This document shows positions 11,795-22,735 of a DNA stretch of 64,000 nucleotides, piece after piece. Below the pieces are notes generated by a model that saw only the letters and a list, made by a program, of their open reading frames with translations, made no database searches and was not told the origin of the DNA. Position 1 is the stretch's first letter. Each line of letters starts with the position of its first letter. A program made the translations under genes and the position numbers. The stretch comes from Panicum virgatum (lineage: Eukaryota > Streptophyta > Magnoliopsida > Poales > Poaceae): positions 28,786,030 to 28,850,029 of the forward strand of contig NC_053150.1 in the NCBI RefSeq assembly GCF_016808335.1, in the 5' to 3' direction.

Positions 11795-14700
11795 TTAGCT
11801 GGGCTGGCTAGCAAAGAGATCTGGATAGGTCTTCTTCAACTCATCTTCTCGCTCCCATGTAGCCTCAGCTTCACTGTGATGACTCCACTGAACTCTGCAC
11901 ATCTTGATGCGCTTGTTCCGAGTAACCCTCTCTGATGTCTCCAGAATCTTCACCGGATGCTCGGTATAAGTCAGATCCTCCTGGACATCGACTCCATCCA
12001 GGGGTGCCTGCTCCTCGGGTACTCGCAGACATCTCTTCAGCTGAGATATATGGAAGACATCATGAACTCCTGAGAGGCTGAGAGGTAACTCCAGGCGATA
12101 AGCAACTTCGCCTTTCCGTTCTAGCACCTTGAATGGCCCCACATACCGAGGTGCTAACTTCCCTTTGACATTAAATCTGCGGATTCCTCTCATCGGAGAC
12201 ACCTTCAGATACACATAATCACCGACACTGAAAGTCAGGTCTCTCCGTTTGCCATCTGCATAGCTCTTCTGCCTGCTCTGTGCAATCCTCAGATTTTCTC
12301 GCACAGCCTGAACCATCTGCTCTGCATCATCTATGATCTCAGGACCAAAGAGCTGCTTCTCACCGATCTGATCCCAATAGAGAGGAGTCCTGCACTTTCT
12401 GCCATACAATGCCTCAAATGGTGACTTCTTCAGACTGGCCTGATAGCTGTTGTTATATGAAAACTCAGCAAATGACAGGCACTTATCCCAACTAGTACCA
12501 TACTGAATAGCACAAGCTCTCAGCATATCCTCCAACACTTGGTTGGTTCTCTCTGTCTGCCCATCTGTCTGAGGGTGATAAGCCGTACTGAAACGCAGCT
12601 TCGTATCCAACGAATCATGGAGCTGCTCCCAGAAACGAGAAGTGAACTGAGACCCTCTGTCAGATATAATCTTCTTCGGCACACCATGCAAGCAGACAAT
12701 CCGAGAGATGTACAACTCTGCAAGTCTAGCACCGGAGTAAGTAGTGTTCACTGGAATGAAGTGAGCAACCTTCGTCAATCGATCCACTACTACCCAAATG
12801 GAGTTGTACCCTTTCTGAGTACGAGGCAATCCAACAATGAAATCCATCGTGATCTCCTCCCATTTCCACTCTGGAATCTTCAAAGGTTGTAACAGACCTG
12901 CTGGCCTCTGATGCTCAGCCTTGACACGCTGGCAGGTGTCACAAATAGCCACGTACTCTGCCACTGAACGCTTCATCCCATACCACCAGAAACGTTCCTT
13001 CAGATCATAGTACATCTTCGTGCTGCCCGGATGAATAGAGTAAGCTGTATCATGGGCCTCACTCAGAATCAACTTCCGGAGATCCTTCACATCTGGAACA
13101 CAGATCCGGTTCTTGTACCACAAGGTACCCTGTTCATCCTCTCTGAAATGAGGAGCCTTGCCCTTCTTGAGCAACTCACGAATCTCCTGTAGCTTCTCAT
13201 CGTCTTTCTGATGATGCCTGATCTCTGACTCTAGAGTCGGTACTGCCTCAAATGCTGCACTGGAAGTATGATGCAAGAAACCCAGACTCAACTGCTCAAA
13301 CTCCTCGCATAACTCTGGAGGCATCTGGAAAGCAACGGCCATGTTGACATAACTCCTTCTGCTCAAAGCATCTGCTACAACATTGGCCTTGCCCGGATGA
13401 TAGTGAATCTCCAGATCATAATCCTTGACCAACTCTAGCCATCTTCTCTGCCGCATATTCAGCTCATTCTGTGTGAAAATGTACTTGAGGCTCTTGTGAT
13501 CAGTGTAGATATCACACCGCTGCCCATACAAGTAATGCCTCCAAATCTTCAGAGCATGCACAACTGCGGCTAACTCAAGATCATGAGTAGGATAATTCAG
13601 CTCATGCCGGCGTAGCTGCCGTGAAGCATAAGCTATCACTCTGCCCTCCTGCATCAGAACACACCCAAGACCATCCTTCGAAGCATCACAATACACCGTG
13701 AACCTCTTCGTCTGGTCTGGCAGAGTCAAGACTGGCGCCGTAGTCAACCTCTTCTTCAGCTCATCAAAGGCCATCTGACGCTCATCAGTCCATACGAAAA
13801 CCACATTCTTCTCTAGCAAGGAAGTCAAAGGCTTCGCGATCTTGGAGAAATTCTCAATGAACCTCCGATAATATCCAGCTAAGCCCAAGAAAGATCTGAC
13901 TTCCTTCACTGTCTGCGGTGTCTCCCACTCGAGCACATCTTTCACCTTGCTCGGATCAACAGCAATGCCTCCCTGAGAGATAACATGACCGAGGAATGGC
14001 ACCTCGTCAATCCAGAACTCGCACTTGCTGAACTTGGCGTACAGCTGATGCTCTCTCAATCTCTGCAACACGAGTCTCAAATGCTCCTCATGCTCTTCTT
14101 CTATCTTGGAGAAGATCAGAATATCATCAATGAAAATCACCACGAAGACATCCAGATAGTCCATGAAGACCATGTTCATCAGATGCATGAAGTAAGCCGG
14201 AGCATTAGTCAAGCCGAAGGACATGACCGTATACTCATATAGCCCGTACTTGCAGGTGAATGCCGTCTTCGGAATATCCCCAGGACGGATCCTCAGCTGA
14301 AAATAGCCCGAACGAAGATCAATCTTCGAGAATATACGAGCACCTCGAAGCAGATCGAAGAGATCCTCAATACGGGGCAGTGGATGCTTGTTCTTGATGG
14401 TGACTGCATTCAGCTCACGATAATCCACACACATCCTCTTCGAGCCATCCTTCTTATCTACTAGTAACAATGGAAAAGCCCAAGGAGAGAAGCTGCGACG
14501 GATATAGCCCTTGGCTAGCAACTCATCAATAGTCTTCTTAACTTCTTCATGCTCTATAGGCGCCATACGGTAGGGCCGCTTTGCAATAGGAGCTGTGCCA
14601 GGCAAGAGATCAATACAAAACTCAATGGCGCGTTCAGGCGGCATACCTGGCAGATCATCCGGAAAGACATCCGGGAATTCAGACACCACGCGAATACCGT

Positions 14701-15739
14701 CCGTGGGTCTAGCCTCCATCTGATGAAGAAATCCAGAAGGCTCTACTGCACTGATAACAACCTCTTGGCCACTGGAAGCTGATAACAAGACTGTCCTCTG
14801 AGCACAATCTATACGAACTCCCCATTTGGCCAGAGTCTCCATTCCCAGAATGACATCAATACCCTTGGTGTCTAGCACCATCAGATCAGTACAGAACTCT
14901 ACTCCCCTCAAAGAAATACTGACTCTCGGGCAGTAAGTGTGAGACCTCAACTGTCCTCCCGGTGAAGATACTAACAGGCACCTCTTTAATGTGCTAGTAT
15001 GAATACCATGATGCTCGACAAAAGACTGAGTAATGAAGGAATGCGTAGCACCAGTATCAAAAAGCACTGTAGCTGGATATGAATTAACCATGAACGTACC
15101 AATGACCACGTTGGGAGCCTCGGCCGCTGACTCGGCCGTCACGTGGTTCACCCTGCCCTGTGCTGGCGCCCTGGGCTGAGCTGGGCGTCCCTGCTGTCCC
15201 GCCTGCGCCTTCCGGGGGCAAGCGTTGGCGTAGTGCCCCGGCTGGCCGCAGTGAAAGCAGGTGCGTGGAGGTCCCTGAGCCTGCTGTCCGGTAGGAGCTG
15301 CCGGACGTGGAGCCTGCGGTGCTGGTGGAGCTGGTGGAGCACGGGCCGGAGGTGCCGGTAACCTCGGGCCCTGACCTGCCTGCTGCTGTCGAGGCGGGTA
15401 CTGCTGCGGTGGCCTCTGCTGGTACTGCTGAGGAGGCCGGTACTGAGGCTGGTACTGCTGGGGCTGCTGGAGTCGTGGACGAGTGTTGCTGCCGGAAGCA
15501 ACGGGGACAACCTTCCTCTTCTTGTCCTCCATCTCCAAGTGCTTACGCTCAGTGTTGAGCGCACTGTCAACCAGATGGTTGAAGTCGTCGAAGCGGAGGT
15601 TGAGCAGCGCGTACTGGAGGTAGTCCTCAAGACCCTCCATGAAGTGCTCCTGCTTCTTGCGGTCATCCGCAACCTCGGCAGGGGCGTAGCGTGCCAGCTG
15701 AAGAAAGCGATCACGATACTCCGTGACCGACATAGTCCC
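11795..15739 (-). CDS. Gypsy Gag-Pol polyprotein, exon 2 (Gag C-terminus, PR, RT, RNase H, IN, chromodomain-like)
   Basis: Second coding exon, 1,314 residues plus stop, fused by splicing to 15850-16362 for a 1,485-residue polyprotein (numbering below). It carries the C-terminal half of Gag, a Pro/Gln-rich linker, and a zinc knuckle [14 protein letters not shown] (about 332-345). Protease follows with FDTGATHSF (catalytic Asp about 399). Reverse transcriptase has FIDDILIF near 709, and RNase H has DASKDGLG near 856. Integrase has an HHCC zinc motif (about 1067-1107) and DDE residues near 1137, 1198 and 1234 (TMDF, SDRGSQF, QTERTNQ). The last ~60 residues look like a chromodomain, which in this group directs insertion to heterochromatin. 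All visible catalytic residues are intact. A start at the internal ATG 15733 would lack half of Gag, so the spliced form is preferred. Confidence 0.93.
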   Translation of the reverse strand, partial: GTMSVTEYRDRFLQLARYAPAEVADDRKKQEHFMEGLEDYLQYALLNLRFDDFNHLVDSALNTERKHLEMEDKKRKVVPVASGSNTRPRLQQPQQYQPQYRPPQQYQQRPPQQYPPRQQQAGQGPRLPAPPARAPPAPPAPQAPRPAAPTGQQAQGPPRTCFHCGQPGHYANACPRKAQAGQQGRPAQPRAPAQGRVNHVTAESAAEAPNVVIGTFMVNSYPATVLFDTGATHSFITQSFVEHHGIHTSTLKRCLLVSSPGGQLRSHTYCPRVSISLRGVEFCTDLMVLDTKGIDVILGMETLAKWGVRIDCAQRTVLLSASSGQEVVISAVEPSGFLHQMEARPTDGIRVVSEFPDVFPDDLPGMPPERAIEFCIDLLPGTAPIAKRPYRMAPIEHEEVKKTIDELLAKGYIRRSFSPWAFPLLLVDKKDGSKRMCVDYRELNAVTIKNKHPLPRIEDLFDLLRGARIFSKIDLRSGYFQLRIRPGDIPKTAFTCKYGLYEYTVMSFGLTNAPAYFMHLMNMVFMDYLDVFVVIFIDDILIFSKIEEEHEEHLRLVLQRLREHQLYAKFSKCEFWIDEVPFLGHVISQGGIAVDPSKVKDVLEWETPQTVKEVRSFLGLAGYYRRFIENFSKIAKPLTSLLEKNVVFVWTDERQMAFDELKKRLTTAPVLTLPDQTKRFTVYCDASKDGLGCVLMQEGRVIAYASRQLRRHELNYPTHDLELAAVVHALKIWRHYLYGQRCDIYTDHKSLKYIFTQNELNMRQRRWLELVKDYDLEIHYHPGKANVVADALSRRSYVNMAVAFQMPPELCEEFEQLSLGFLHHTSSAAFEAVPTLESEIRHHQKDDEKLQEIRELLKKGKAPHFREDEQGTLWYKNRICVPDVKDLRKLILSEAHDTAYSIHPGSTKMYYDLKERFWWYGMKRSVAEYVAICDTCQRVKAEHQRPAGLLQPLKIPEWKWEEITMDFIVGLPRTQKGYNSIWVVVDRLTKVAHFIPVNTTYSGARLAELYISRIVCLHGVPKKIISDRGSQFTSRFWEQLHDSLDTKLRFSTAYHPQTDGQTERTNQVLEDMLRACAIQYGTSWDKCLSFAEFSYNNSYQASLKKSPFEALYGRKCRTPLYWDQIGEKQLFGPEIIDDAEQMVQAVRENLRIAQSRQKSYADGKRRDLTFSVGDYVYLKVSPMRGIRRFNVKGKLAPRYVGPFKVLERKGEVAYRLELPLSLSGVHDVFHISQLKRCLRVPEEQAPLDGVDVQEDLTYTEHPVKILETSERVTRNKRIKMCRVQWSHHSEAEATWEREDELKKTYPDLFASQPS

Positions 15740-15849
15740 CTGAATTCACAAGGACAGATAGATATCGGAAGATTAACTCAAGATTCATAAGGATAGAACA
15801 AGGAGCATTAGCTCAAAAGAAACTGCTGAATGATTATACTTAGGATTAC
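15740..15849 (-). other. 110-bp GT-AG intron inside gag of the Gypsy element
   Basis: On the minus strand exon 1 ends CTGAAGCAG, the intron begins GTAATCC and ends GTGAATTCAG, and exon 2 starts GGGACTATGTCG. Removing 110 bp joins LALKQ to [12 protein letters not shown] in frame, the continuous order expected across the Gag domain. Intron length is not a multiple of three; reading through adds 13 residues and stops (184-aa Gag). The intron is AT-rich. No transcript evidence is available, so splicing is inferred from the boundaries and the restored frame. Confidence 0.8.
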
Positions 15850-16362
15850 CTGCTTCAGTGCAAGGAACTCCTTCTGCTTCATCTTCATAACGCCCGCAGG
15901 GACGTTGTGGCTGCGAAAGCGCTCCCTGAACTGGAGCCAAGTGAGAGACTCGCGGTCATGGACCGGGTGGGACTCCCACCAGTCCAAAGCTGCCCCTCGC
16001 AGCTGTCCTGCTGCGTACAAGACGCGCTCACGGTCATCGCACTGGGCGATGTCCAGCTGACGCTCCACTGCACGGAGCCAGTCGTCAGCCTGAAGAGGGT
16101 CGGACGTGTGAGAGAACGTCGGCGGGTGACCCCTCAGGAACTCAGCACGCCTGTCGCGAGGCTGCGGCGGTGGAGGAGGCGGAGGCTGAGTGTGAGCGTG
16201 CTGGAGAGCCTGAACGGTGTTGTTCAGGGTAGCCATCATCTGCATCTGGAGCTGGAAGTACTGCTCCGGAGTCAAGGGTGGAGGCATCGGGATCCCAGTA
16301 CCCTGGTTGTTCTGACCCTGCTGCTGGCCAGAACCGGAACCGGTGCTCCTGGTGTTCACCAT
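15850..16362 (-). CDS. Gypsy Gag, exon 1 (N-terminal Gag)
   Basis: 171 codons from the ATG at 16362 to the donor site at 15850/15849. It begins MVNTRSTGSGSG, followed by a Gln/Pro-rich stretch and the retrotransposon Gag core with ADDWLRAVERQLDIAQCDD, LRGAALDWWES and the start of the LALKQ helix. The start is supported by its position at the head of the only open frame downstream of the PBS and leader. The bases just before the ATG read TTCCAATCAG, which could be a splice acceptor and hints at a leader intron. If the 110-bp intron is kept, the frame runs to 15808 as a 184-aa protein, which could give extra Gag relative to Pol. Confidence 0.88.
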
Positions 16363-16915
16363 CTGATTGGAACAAAAGATTTCACGAGTAAGGATATTGT
16401 AGGAATAAGTTCAGATGGATATGATAACTCTTTGCGGAAAAAGATTCAGCCATGATAAAGTAGACAGGATAGAGTTGACTGTTTTACCCCCAACGATCTA
16501 ACTCATTTTATTAATTAGTTAACTTTAACATCCGAGTGATTTTCTTTAAACAAATTTAAGCTACTAAGCTATGCAATCAGTCAAAAATCCAAATCAACCA
16601 TGAAGCATAATAACAAGCAGACAATTTTCACAACTTAGCCGAGTTTAGCAAAAGACTCGACTAACACGACGCGTCGCAGAACGTGCTATCGTATTATTAT
16701 AAAAAGGTCACCTAGCTAACTCATGGTGGTCAGATGACTGATTCAGGCCAAAATCTACGAAACTATTCTTCAGAGAGAGAAATCAAGGCAAGAGGGGTAA
16801 AAAGTCAAAGAAGTCAAGGGGTATAATAGTAAAATAGTTTCAGCAGGCAAGGATTGGAGAGAAGAAGTCCTAAAACTCGACCAGTTCTATCTAGGCTTCG
16901 TCCTACAGTCGATAC
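16363..16915 (-). other. Untranslated leader of the Gypsy element
   Basis: About 550 bases between the PBS and the gag ATG, AT-rich and without a long frame. The leader ends in a splice-acceptor-like CAG directly before the ATG. RNA packaging signals would be expected here, but none can be recognised by eye. Confidence 0.6.
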
Positions 16916-16928
16916 GGCTCTGATACCA
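16916..16928 (-). other. Primer binding site (initiator tRNA-Met), nested Gypsy
   Basis: The minus strand reads TGGTATCAGAGCC three bases after the 5' LTR. It is a perfect match to the usual plant initiator-Met PBS. Confidence 0.93.
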
Positions 16929-16931
16929 CTC

Positions 16932-19900
16932 TGTAACACCCGGTTTATAAAAGAACATAAACCGAGCAATCATATACGTGCCAGGATCAAGTCACACGTA
17001 TATACAACAGAATGAACAGTATATCATAGCACATATCACGTAAAAAGACATAATAAAGCGAATACGAATGTTATTTATTACAATAATGACATAAATGTCT
17101 GATACAGCGGAAGCGAAGTACAAAATACGAATAAAGCTCTCCGAAGCTGAAGCAGGGCGCCACAGGGACGTCGACTGGGAGACGAAGCACCTAGAAGTCC
17201 TCGTAGTCCTGGTAGCGCTGGACGAACTCCCTCGTGTCGGCAGGAACTGAGCAGCAGTAGCGTAGCCAAGAGGAAAAAGTAGAGAAGAGGCAAGAGTGAG
17301 TACACAACTTGTACTCAACAAGTATAACACAAACTATGAGGCTCTAGGCTGGCTGACTCAACTGCATTAGCTTTTAAGTGTTGGCAAATTTTTATTAAAG
17401 CTATTTACTACTAGTTGATGAATTACCATTAACCCAGTTACATAGTAATTAATCAGAATTAATTATGAAACTACTGAGGACCAAACCAAAACCAAACCGC
17501 CAAGGTAACCCCGAGAAGCACCTCCCTCGTCGGAAGGAGATAACTTCACTAATCAAAAGGAGGATCTGGGCCGCTCATAACCGTGAGCACGGCTAGTATA
17601 CCAGTTTTACACTCTGCAGAGGTTGCACATCTTTACCCACAAGTCGTGAGCTACGCCAGTTGTTCATCACACTTCCTTAGGTGAGATGGCCAGCGACTCA
17701 CTACGAGGCCTTTAAAAAGAATCTCGTTGGTAAGGCGTAACCGCGAGAGATAGGTCGGCGACGATGGGGCCCACCTCCGGGGGTACAAGCACAGGAGCGC
17801 AATCCAAGCACAGACCAAGCCGGAGGAGCAGGGACCATTGAAGCTTACTACTCTTGCCCCGCAGGTAAGTTACTCCAAACCAAAAAGATCTAGTTATTAC
17901 GCCAAGTCTATCCCATTCTAGCCTTGTGGTAGCGCTGTTGTCCCAGGTTGTCGCTCTATGAACCGGTCCTTATGGAGAGTGGCCAACCAAGCACTAAGCA
18001 CCGTGCTGGCCCCCTAAACCATGTTTCTAAAAAAAACATCTTTTAACGAGAAGTGAGCCACTCAAGCCACACAGAGTGCCACTCTCAGAATTAAGTTCAA
18101 GTAAAACATTAATCAATTTAATTAAAAAGGACCAGAGTGTGTTATAGCGCAGCAACCTAGCACAACTAACCAAAATGCAACCCAAAGGTATATATAAAGG
18201 ATATAAACTGGCTAGGAAATCCTTAAAGGCATACAGTATTAAAATGCAGTATGAAATTGTATTTAAAGTGATAGGTTGTTCATGTTATACTTGCCTTCCT
18301 CGTACTGCTCCTGCTGCTGCTCAAACTGATCCGAAGTCGGCTGCTCCGGGTACTGGTACTGGGGCTCCTCAGAAGGATCAACGTCTACTCACGAACACAT
18401 GGCCAAAACAATGCACAATAATAAGCATACAAGCAAACATTAACAAAAACTATGAAACAGTACATCAATACATAAAAACAGCACACTAAACTAGTCTAGT
18501 GCTGTTCTACGCGTTACAACGATCGCGTGGATATAAAGAACGCTAAAAACGGAGCTAAAACGCATTTTCTGGGCTAAAAACAAGTTCTAGGGGCTTATTT
18601 GTAAGAAAACTGAAGTTCCAGGGGCTTTTCTGCTAAAACCGAGGACTAAAACGCAAAAACCAGAAAGATCCGAGGGCCAACGCGTAAAAAGACCCTAACT
18701 GGACGGCGGGTTCTATTTCCAAAGAGCTCAGGGGGCTAAGTGATAAAACCTGGACCTAAACCTAATTATTTATCAACAGGCTTGGACCGCGGGTTGATTA
18801 GAGAAAAACTCAGGGGCTCTTTAGAAAGAAAACCAGGCCGAACCGGTATCTAAAGATGTCAGCCGTCAGATCTGGATCTTGTGGTTCGGACCAAAGGGGT
18901 AACCTGATCTAATCCTAAGCGTCCAAGGCAGATCGGGCGGCTGGGATTCAATTAGCGCGATGGGGCGGCGGTGCTCGCCCGCCGGCGACAAATCCGCGGC
19001 GGCGCTTCACCAGGGCTCGACGGAGCTCGCTAATCCGGCTTCCAAGGGTCGATTCGGTCAGGATTTGGGGTCAGGGAGGGTATACGCGATGTGCGTTGCC
19101 CACCTGGGGGATTATTTGGGCCCGGGGAGACTCAGAGCACTGAGTTCGGCGGTCATGGCGGATCTAGGCGGCGAGGCCTCACCGGCGAGTGGCGTCCTAG
19201 GGGCTAACGGGTCTACGGCCATCCATACTAGCGCAAAAAGACCAGGGAGGCGAGCTGGTGCTTACCGAGCCCTGGAAACGGGAGGAGCGCCGGTGTAGCG
19301 TGGTCGACGGCGGGGTTCAGGCGGCAGGGCGTGGCGGAGCTCGCGGGGCGTGGCGACGGGGTTGACGCAGGGCTTGGGGTAGAGGCAGCGGGCTCGGGGA
19401 AGTTCGTGGCCTCCGAGCAGAGTTCTCCCGGTGGCTTGCCGTGGTTGGGGCGTCGGGGAGCGCCGGGAACGCGGCGGCGGGGCTCCTGCTCTGACTCCGG
19501 GGTGCGGCGGCGCGACTCCGAGCGGCTGCGAGGGTTGGGGAGGAGGCGTGAGGGAAAGAGAGGCGCAGGGATGCGGGCCAATTAAAGGGGGGGGCCGGCG
19601 GGGATCTTGGAGGTGCGCGCCCGACGTGATCCCGGCGGGGATTGCGGCGCGGTCGTTGCAGCGCGGGGGAAAACGGGGAAGGCGGAGCTGACGGGTGGGG
19701 CCACGGCGTCAGCGGCTCACGGCGACGCGAGCGACGCGCAGGCGCGAGCGGGGTGCCGCTGGCGGGTGGGACCGGCAGGTCGGGCGGGCGACGCGCGCGC
19801 GGCGCTGCGCGGGGCGAGTGCGGGGGGGGCGCTGGCAGGCGGGGCCCTGGCCGAGCTGGGCCGGAGCGCTGCGCGGGATGGGCCGGGGTGGAGCGGGGCC

Positions 19901-20367
19901 AAGCGGCGCTGGGCTGGGCGCGGGGTCTGCGGGATTTTGGGCCGGGGGAGTGGCACCGCTGGGCTTCGGCGCGCCACGGGCCGAGCGAACTGGGCCGCGG
20001 GGAGAGTGGGCCGGAGGAGAGGGTTGGACTGGGCCGAGTGGGAAGAGGGAGATGGGATGGGCCGCGTGCCAGGCTGGGTGTTGGGTTTTGGGTTTGTTTT
20101 CTATTTTCCTTCCTATTTCTATTTCTCTCCTTTCTAAATCTAATTCAAACATAGTTTGAATTCAAATTTGAATTTGAATTCAAACCACACTCAATTAAAA
20201 TTATGCACCAGCATGAATGCAACAAAAATTTAAACCTATGATGGATTTTAATTAATTAGGAACAAAAATTAGATTAAATGCCAACTAAACACAATAAACC
20301 TTAGAAAATTTAACTAAAGCCAATTAAATTTATTGATAAATACTGAAATTTAAATTAGGGTGTTACA
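16932..20367 (-). repeat. 5' LTR of the nested Gypsy element
   Basis: 3436 bp; drives transcription towards lower coordinates. Its transcript-sense end is followed after three bases by the PBS. Apart from two shorter G runs, no difference from 8320-11759 was seen by eye. Confidence 0.95.
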
Positions 20368-20372
20368 ATATC
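20368..20372. repeat. TSD ATATC, right copy
   Basis: Identical to 8315-8319; flanks the right LTR of the nested Gypsy element. Confidence 0.93.
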
Positions 20373-20977
20373 TTTGTGTCACCTTGTGACATGAAGCAAT
20401 GTGGAGATGAAGATGAGCTTGACGTAGCAATATCATCCGTGTATGAATCAATTTGACCATCAAGTGTGCTTGACGTAGAATCATTATTTGCAACACTTGA
20501 ATCGTCATCATCAACCTTGTCAAGTGAGCTTGTTGTAGATTGATCATCATTATCATCATCACTTGTCCATGAGATGGAGCAATCTTCCACAATCACCATG
20601 TCATGGATGTGCTCATCATCCTCATGCACTTCCTCCTTGGTCTTATAATCATCATGATCATCGGAGGCCACCCCATATTTCTCATTTAGATAACTCAAAA
20701 TCTCATGGGTGGTTTCCTTGTCCATGATCTCACCAAGAATGCAATTATGCAAAGATCTAAACAAGATGTTAGTAGCTTGGATGTCTAGATCTAGGCATTT
20801 CTCTTGTGTTAGAGTTAGATTTTCTTCATCTAACACATGAGAAAAACCTACATCCACCATCCACCACATTTGAGGGCAAATAAATTTAAAATTGCATATC
20901 ATCCAATTTTTCCACCGTGTAAAGTGTGTGCCATCAAAAATATGTGGACACTCAACATCTAGCCCATAAGTCGCCAT
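20368..20977 (-). CDS. Retrotransposon Gag, N-terminal part (split gene)
   Basis: This is the first part of the only gene of the gag-only element. The preferred start is the ATG at 20977, because MATYGLDVECPHIFDGTHF followed by TRWKNWM matches Copia-type Gag N-termini; an in-frame ATG at 21028 lies almost at the PBS. The segment carries the capsid-like region (about residues 1-110) followed by an acidic, Ser/Asp-rich linker. At 20367 it is broken by the Gypsy LTR. Dropping that insertion and one ATATC copy continues the frame without a shift into 8314-6885, for a total of 679 codons. Gag would package element RNA in the cytoplasm. As it stands, the protein is truncated a few residues into the inserted LTR. 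Confidence 0.8.
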
Positions 20978-21014
20978 CCTCTTGGGTCGGTAAGGACCAC
21001 AAATGAGAGACCTC

Positions 21015-21027
21015 GGCTCTGATACCA
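21015..21027 (-). other. Primer binding site (initiator tRNA-Met), gag-only element
   Basis: The minus strand reads TGGTATCAGAGCC, the standard complement of the 3' end of plant initiator tRNA-Met, two bases after the LTR end. It sets the orientation of the element. Confidence 0.9.
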
Positions 21028-22138
21028 CTTGTAGGGTCGAGATGGCGGACTAGAGGGGGGTGAATAGTCCTTTCTAAAACTAATTGCGCCGGCTAACCGA
21101 AACTTATGAGGAATTGAAACTATTCACTTAGCCAATACTTCACCCCTCTAACTATGACTCTAAGGCACCTCCAAAAAGATCCTACACAAAGCAAATGGAG
21201 TGCCAAGATAGTAAGAGCTATCCTAACAATTCTAATGCCAAGTCACACAAGCATAAGCACTAGTACTTCACAAACCAGGGGAGCTCCTACACAATTCTAA
21301 TGAGCAAAAGCACAAAACCAAACCTAAGCTCACTAGATGCTCAAGGACAAGGATACACAATCTCAATCCAAGACCTCAACTTGCTTAGCTACACAATCTA
21401 AGCACAAGCAATTAATTAAGCTACACAAGCTAACTAGTTACACTAGGATCTCTACTTCTAGCTACACAAGCAAGAAGATGATTAGAAAGCTACACAAGCT
21501 AACTAATCACTAGAGAGCAACTACACAAGCACAAGATATAGATGAATGTAAATACAAGGCTTATGATTTGGAGAATGCAAACCACCGAGAAGAGTAGAGA
21601 AGTTTGACACGGTGATTTTTATCCCGAGGTTCACTTGGTTGCCACCAAGCTAATCCCCATTGAGACAAGCTCCAAGGTTGCCTCCGATCCTCTTGCTAGT
21701 GGTGACTCTCAAGTCACACTCTCTCACGTTGAGTGCTCACACCGAGCTCTAGCACATGATCCGGCCGGACCACTTGTTGCTCTTCACGTCTCGCTCAACT
21801 AGAGTTGCTCTTCGCGGCTCCCGCGGGGTGAGCACAATACCCTTCACAATCTCTTCTCCGGAGCACCGCACAATCTTCTTGCGGGCTTCAACGGAGCCTC
21901 TTGCCACCAAGCCGTCTAGGAGATGGCAACCTCCAAGAGTAACAAGCACACCGGCTTGCAATACGATCACCTAGTGCCCCTCGATGCAATCTCTCAAAGC
22001 ATTCGCACTAGAATCGCTCTCTCACTCGATCGGATGATTATTATCAAGTTAGAGTGAGTAGAGGGCTCTCAAGCACTCTCACACAAAGACACCAAGTCCC
22101 CAAGGTGCTCAGCAACCTCAAATGGCCGGGCACACCCT

Positions 22139-22148
22139 CTATTTATAG
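22139..22148 (-). promoter_or_regulatory. Candidate TATA box in the gag-only element's 5' LTR
   Basis: The minus strand reads CTATAAATAG in the position expected of an LTR promoter. The equivalent place in the other LTR (about 2911-2922) is altered to a TATTGGGG-like sequence. No transcription data are available, so this is inference from sequence. Confidence 0.45.
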
Positions 22149-22194
22149 AGGGAGGACCCAAACTAGTCGTTACACTCAAATCCCGTGAAAACAG

Positions 22195-22735
22195 AGTTTT
22201 CGCGGACTGTCCGCCTCATAGAGACCGGACCGTCCGCCATTCAAAACCAACGGCTAGAACTGCAATGATTATGTGTCAGAGTCGACCGTTAGAGCCCCAA
22301 GCGGACTGTCCGCACCCCTGGGGTGGACCATCCGCGGTTCAAAACTTCGAACCAACCGATTTGCAAACGTCTCTGACTAAATCTGGAAGTGACCGGCGGA
22401 CTGTCCGCTCCCCAGGGGCGGACCATCCATCGTTCAAAAAGTGAGCACACACAGAAACCTCAGTGTTTCTATCCTAGAATTTTCAGTAGGAGGCGGACCG
22501 TCCGCCCCGAAGGGCCGGACTGTCCGCAGTACAATTTGGACACCCTAGACAGAACTACCAAGTTTCTGCGCTCGTTTCAGCTTTTAAAGGCGGACCATCT
22601 GCCCCCATGGACCGGACGGTCCGGAGTTCATTTTGGACCACCAACAGAGCCAAAAATGGTTCTGTTCGAGCTCATCCGAGATAACGGCGGACCGTCCGAC
22701 CCCCATGAGCGGACCGTCCGCAGGTCTATTTCCAG
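22195..22735. repeat. Array of GCGGACCGTCCGC palindromic motifs (LTR copy 2)
   Basis: Counterpart of the array at 2965-3505. Individual motifs have drifted, for example GCGGACCATCC where the other copy has GCGGACCGTCC. Confidence 0.8.

Larger units (their letters stand above)
8320..20367 (-). mobile_element. Young, complete Ty3/Gypsy chromovirus-like retrotransposon (Tekay/Del-like) nested in gag
   Basis: A 12,048-bp element in minus orientation, with two ~3.44 kb LTRs, a tRNA-Met PBS, a leader, gag, pol with a C-terminal chromodomain-like end, and a polypurine tract. It is flanked by a perfect 5-bp TSD (ATATC at 8315-8319 and 20368-20372) and its LTRs end in perfect 10-bp inverted repeats (TGTAACACCC/GGGTGTTACA). 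The two LTRs look identical except for the length of two G runs, so the insertion must be very recent. The coding region is open apart from one GT-AG intron in gag. Long LTRs and a C-terminal chromodomain point to the Tekay/Del group of plant chromoviruses; that group name is inference from layout. Confidence 0.93.

Noticed and set aside
15148..15714. 188-codon minus-strand frame within the gag-pol region
   Set aside because: It overlaps gag-pol in another phase and has Ser/Arg-rich low-complexity sequence. It is a shadow of the Gln/Pro-rich Gag coding region.
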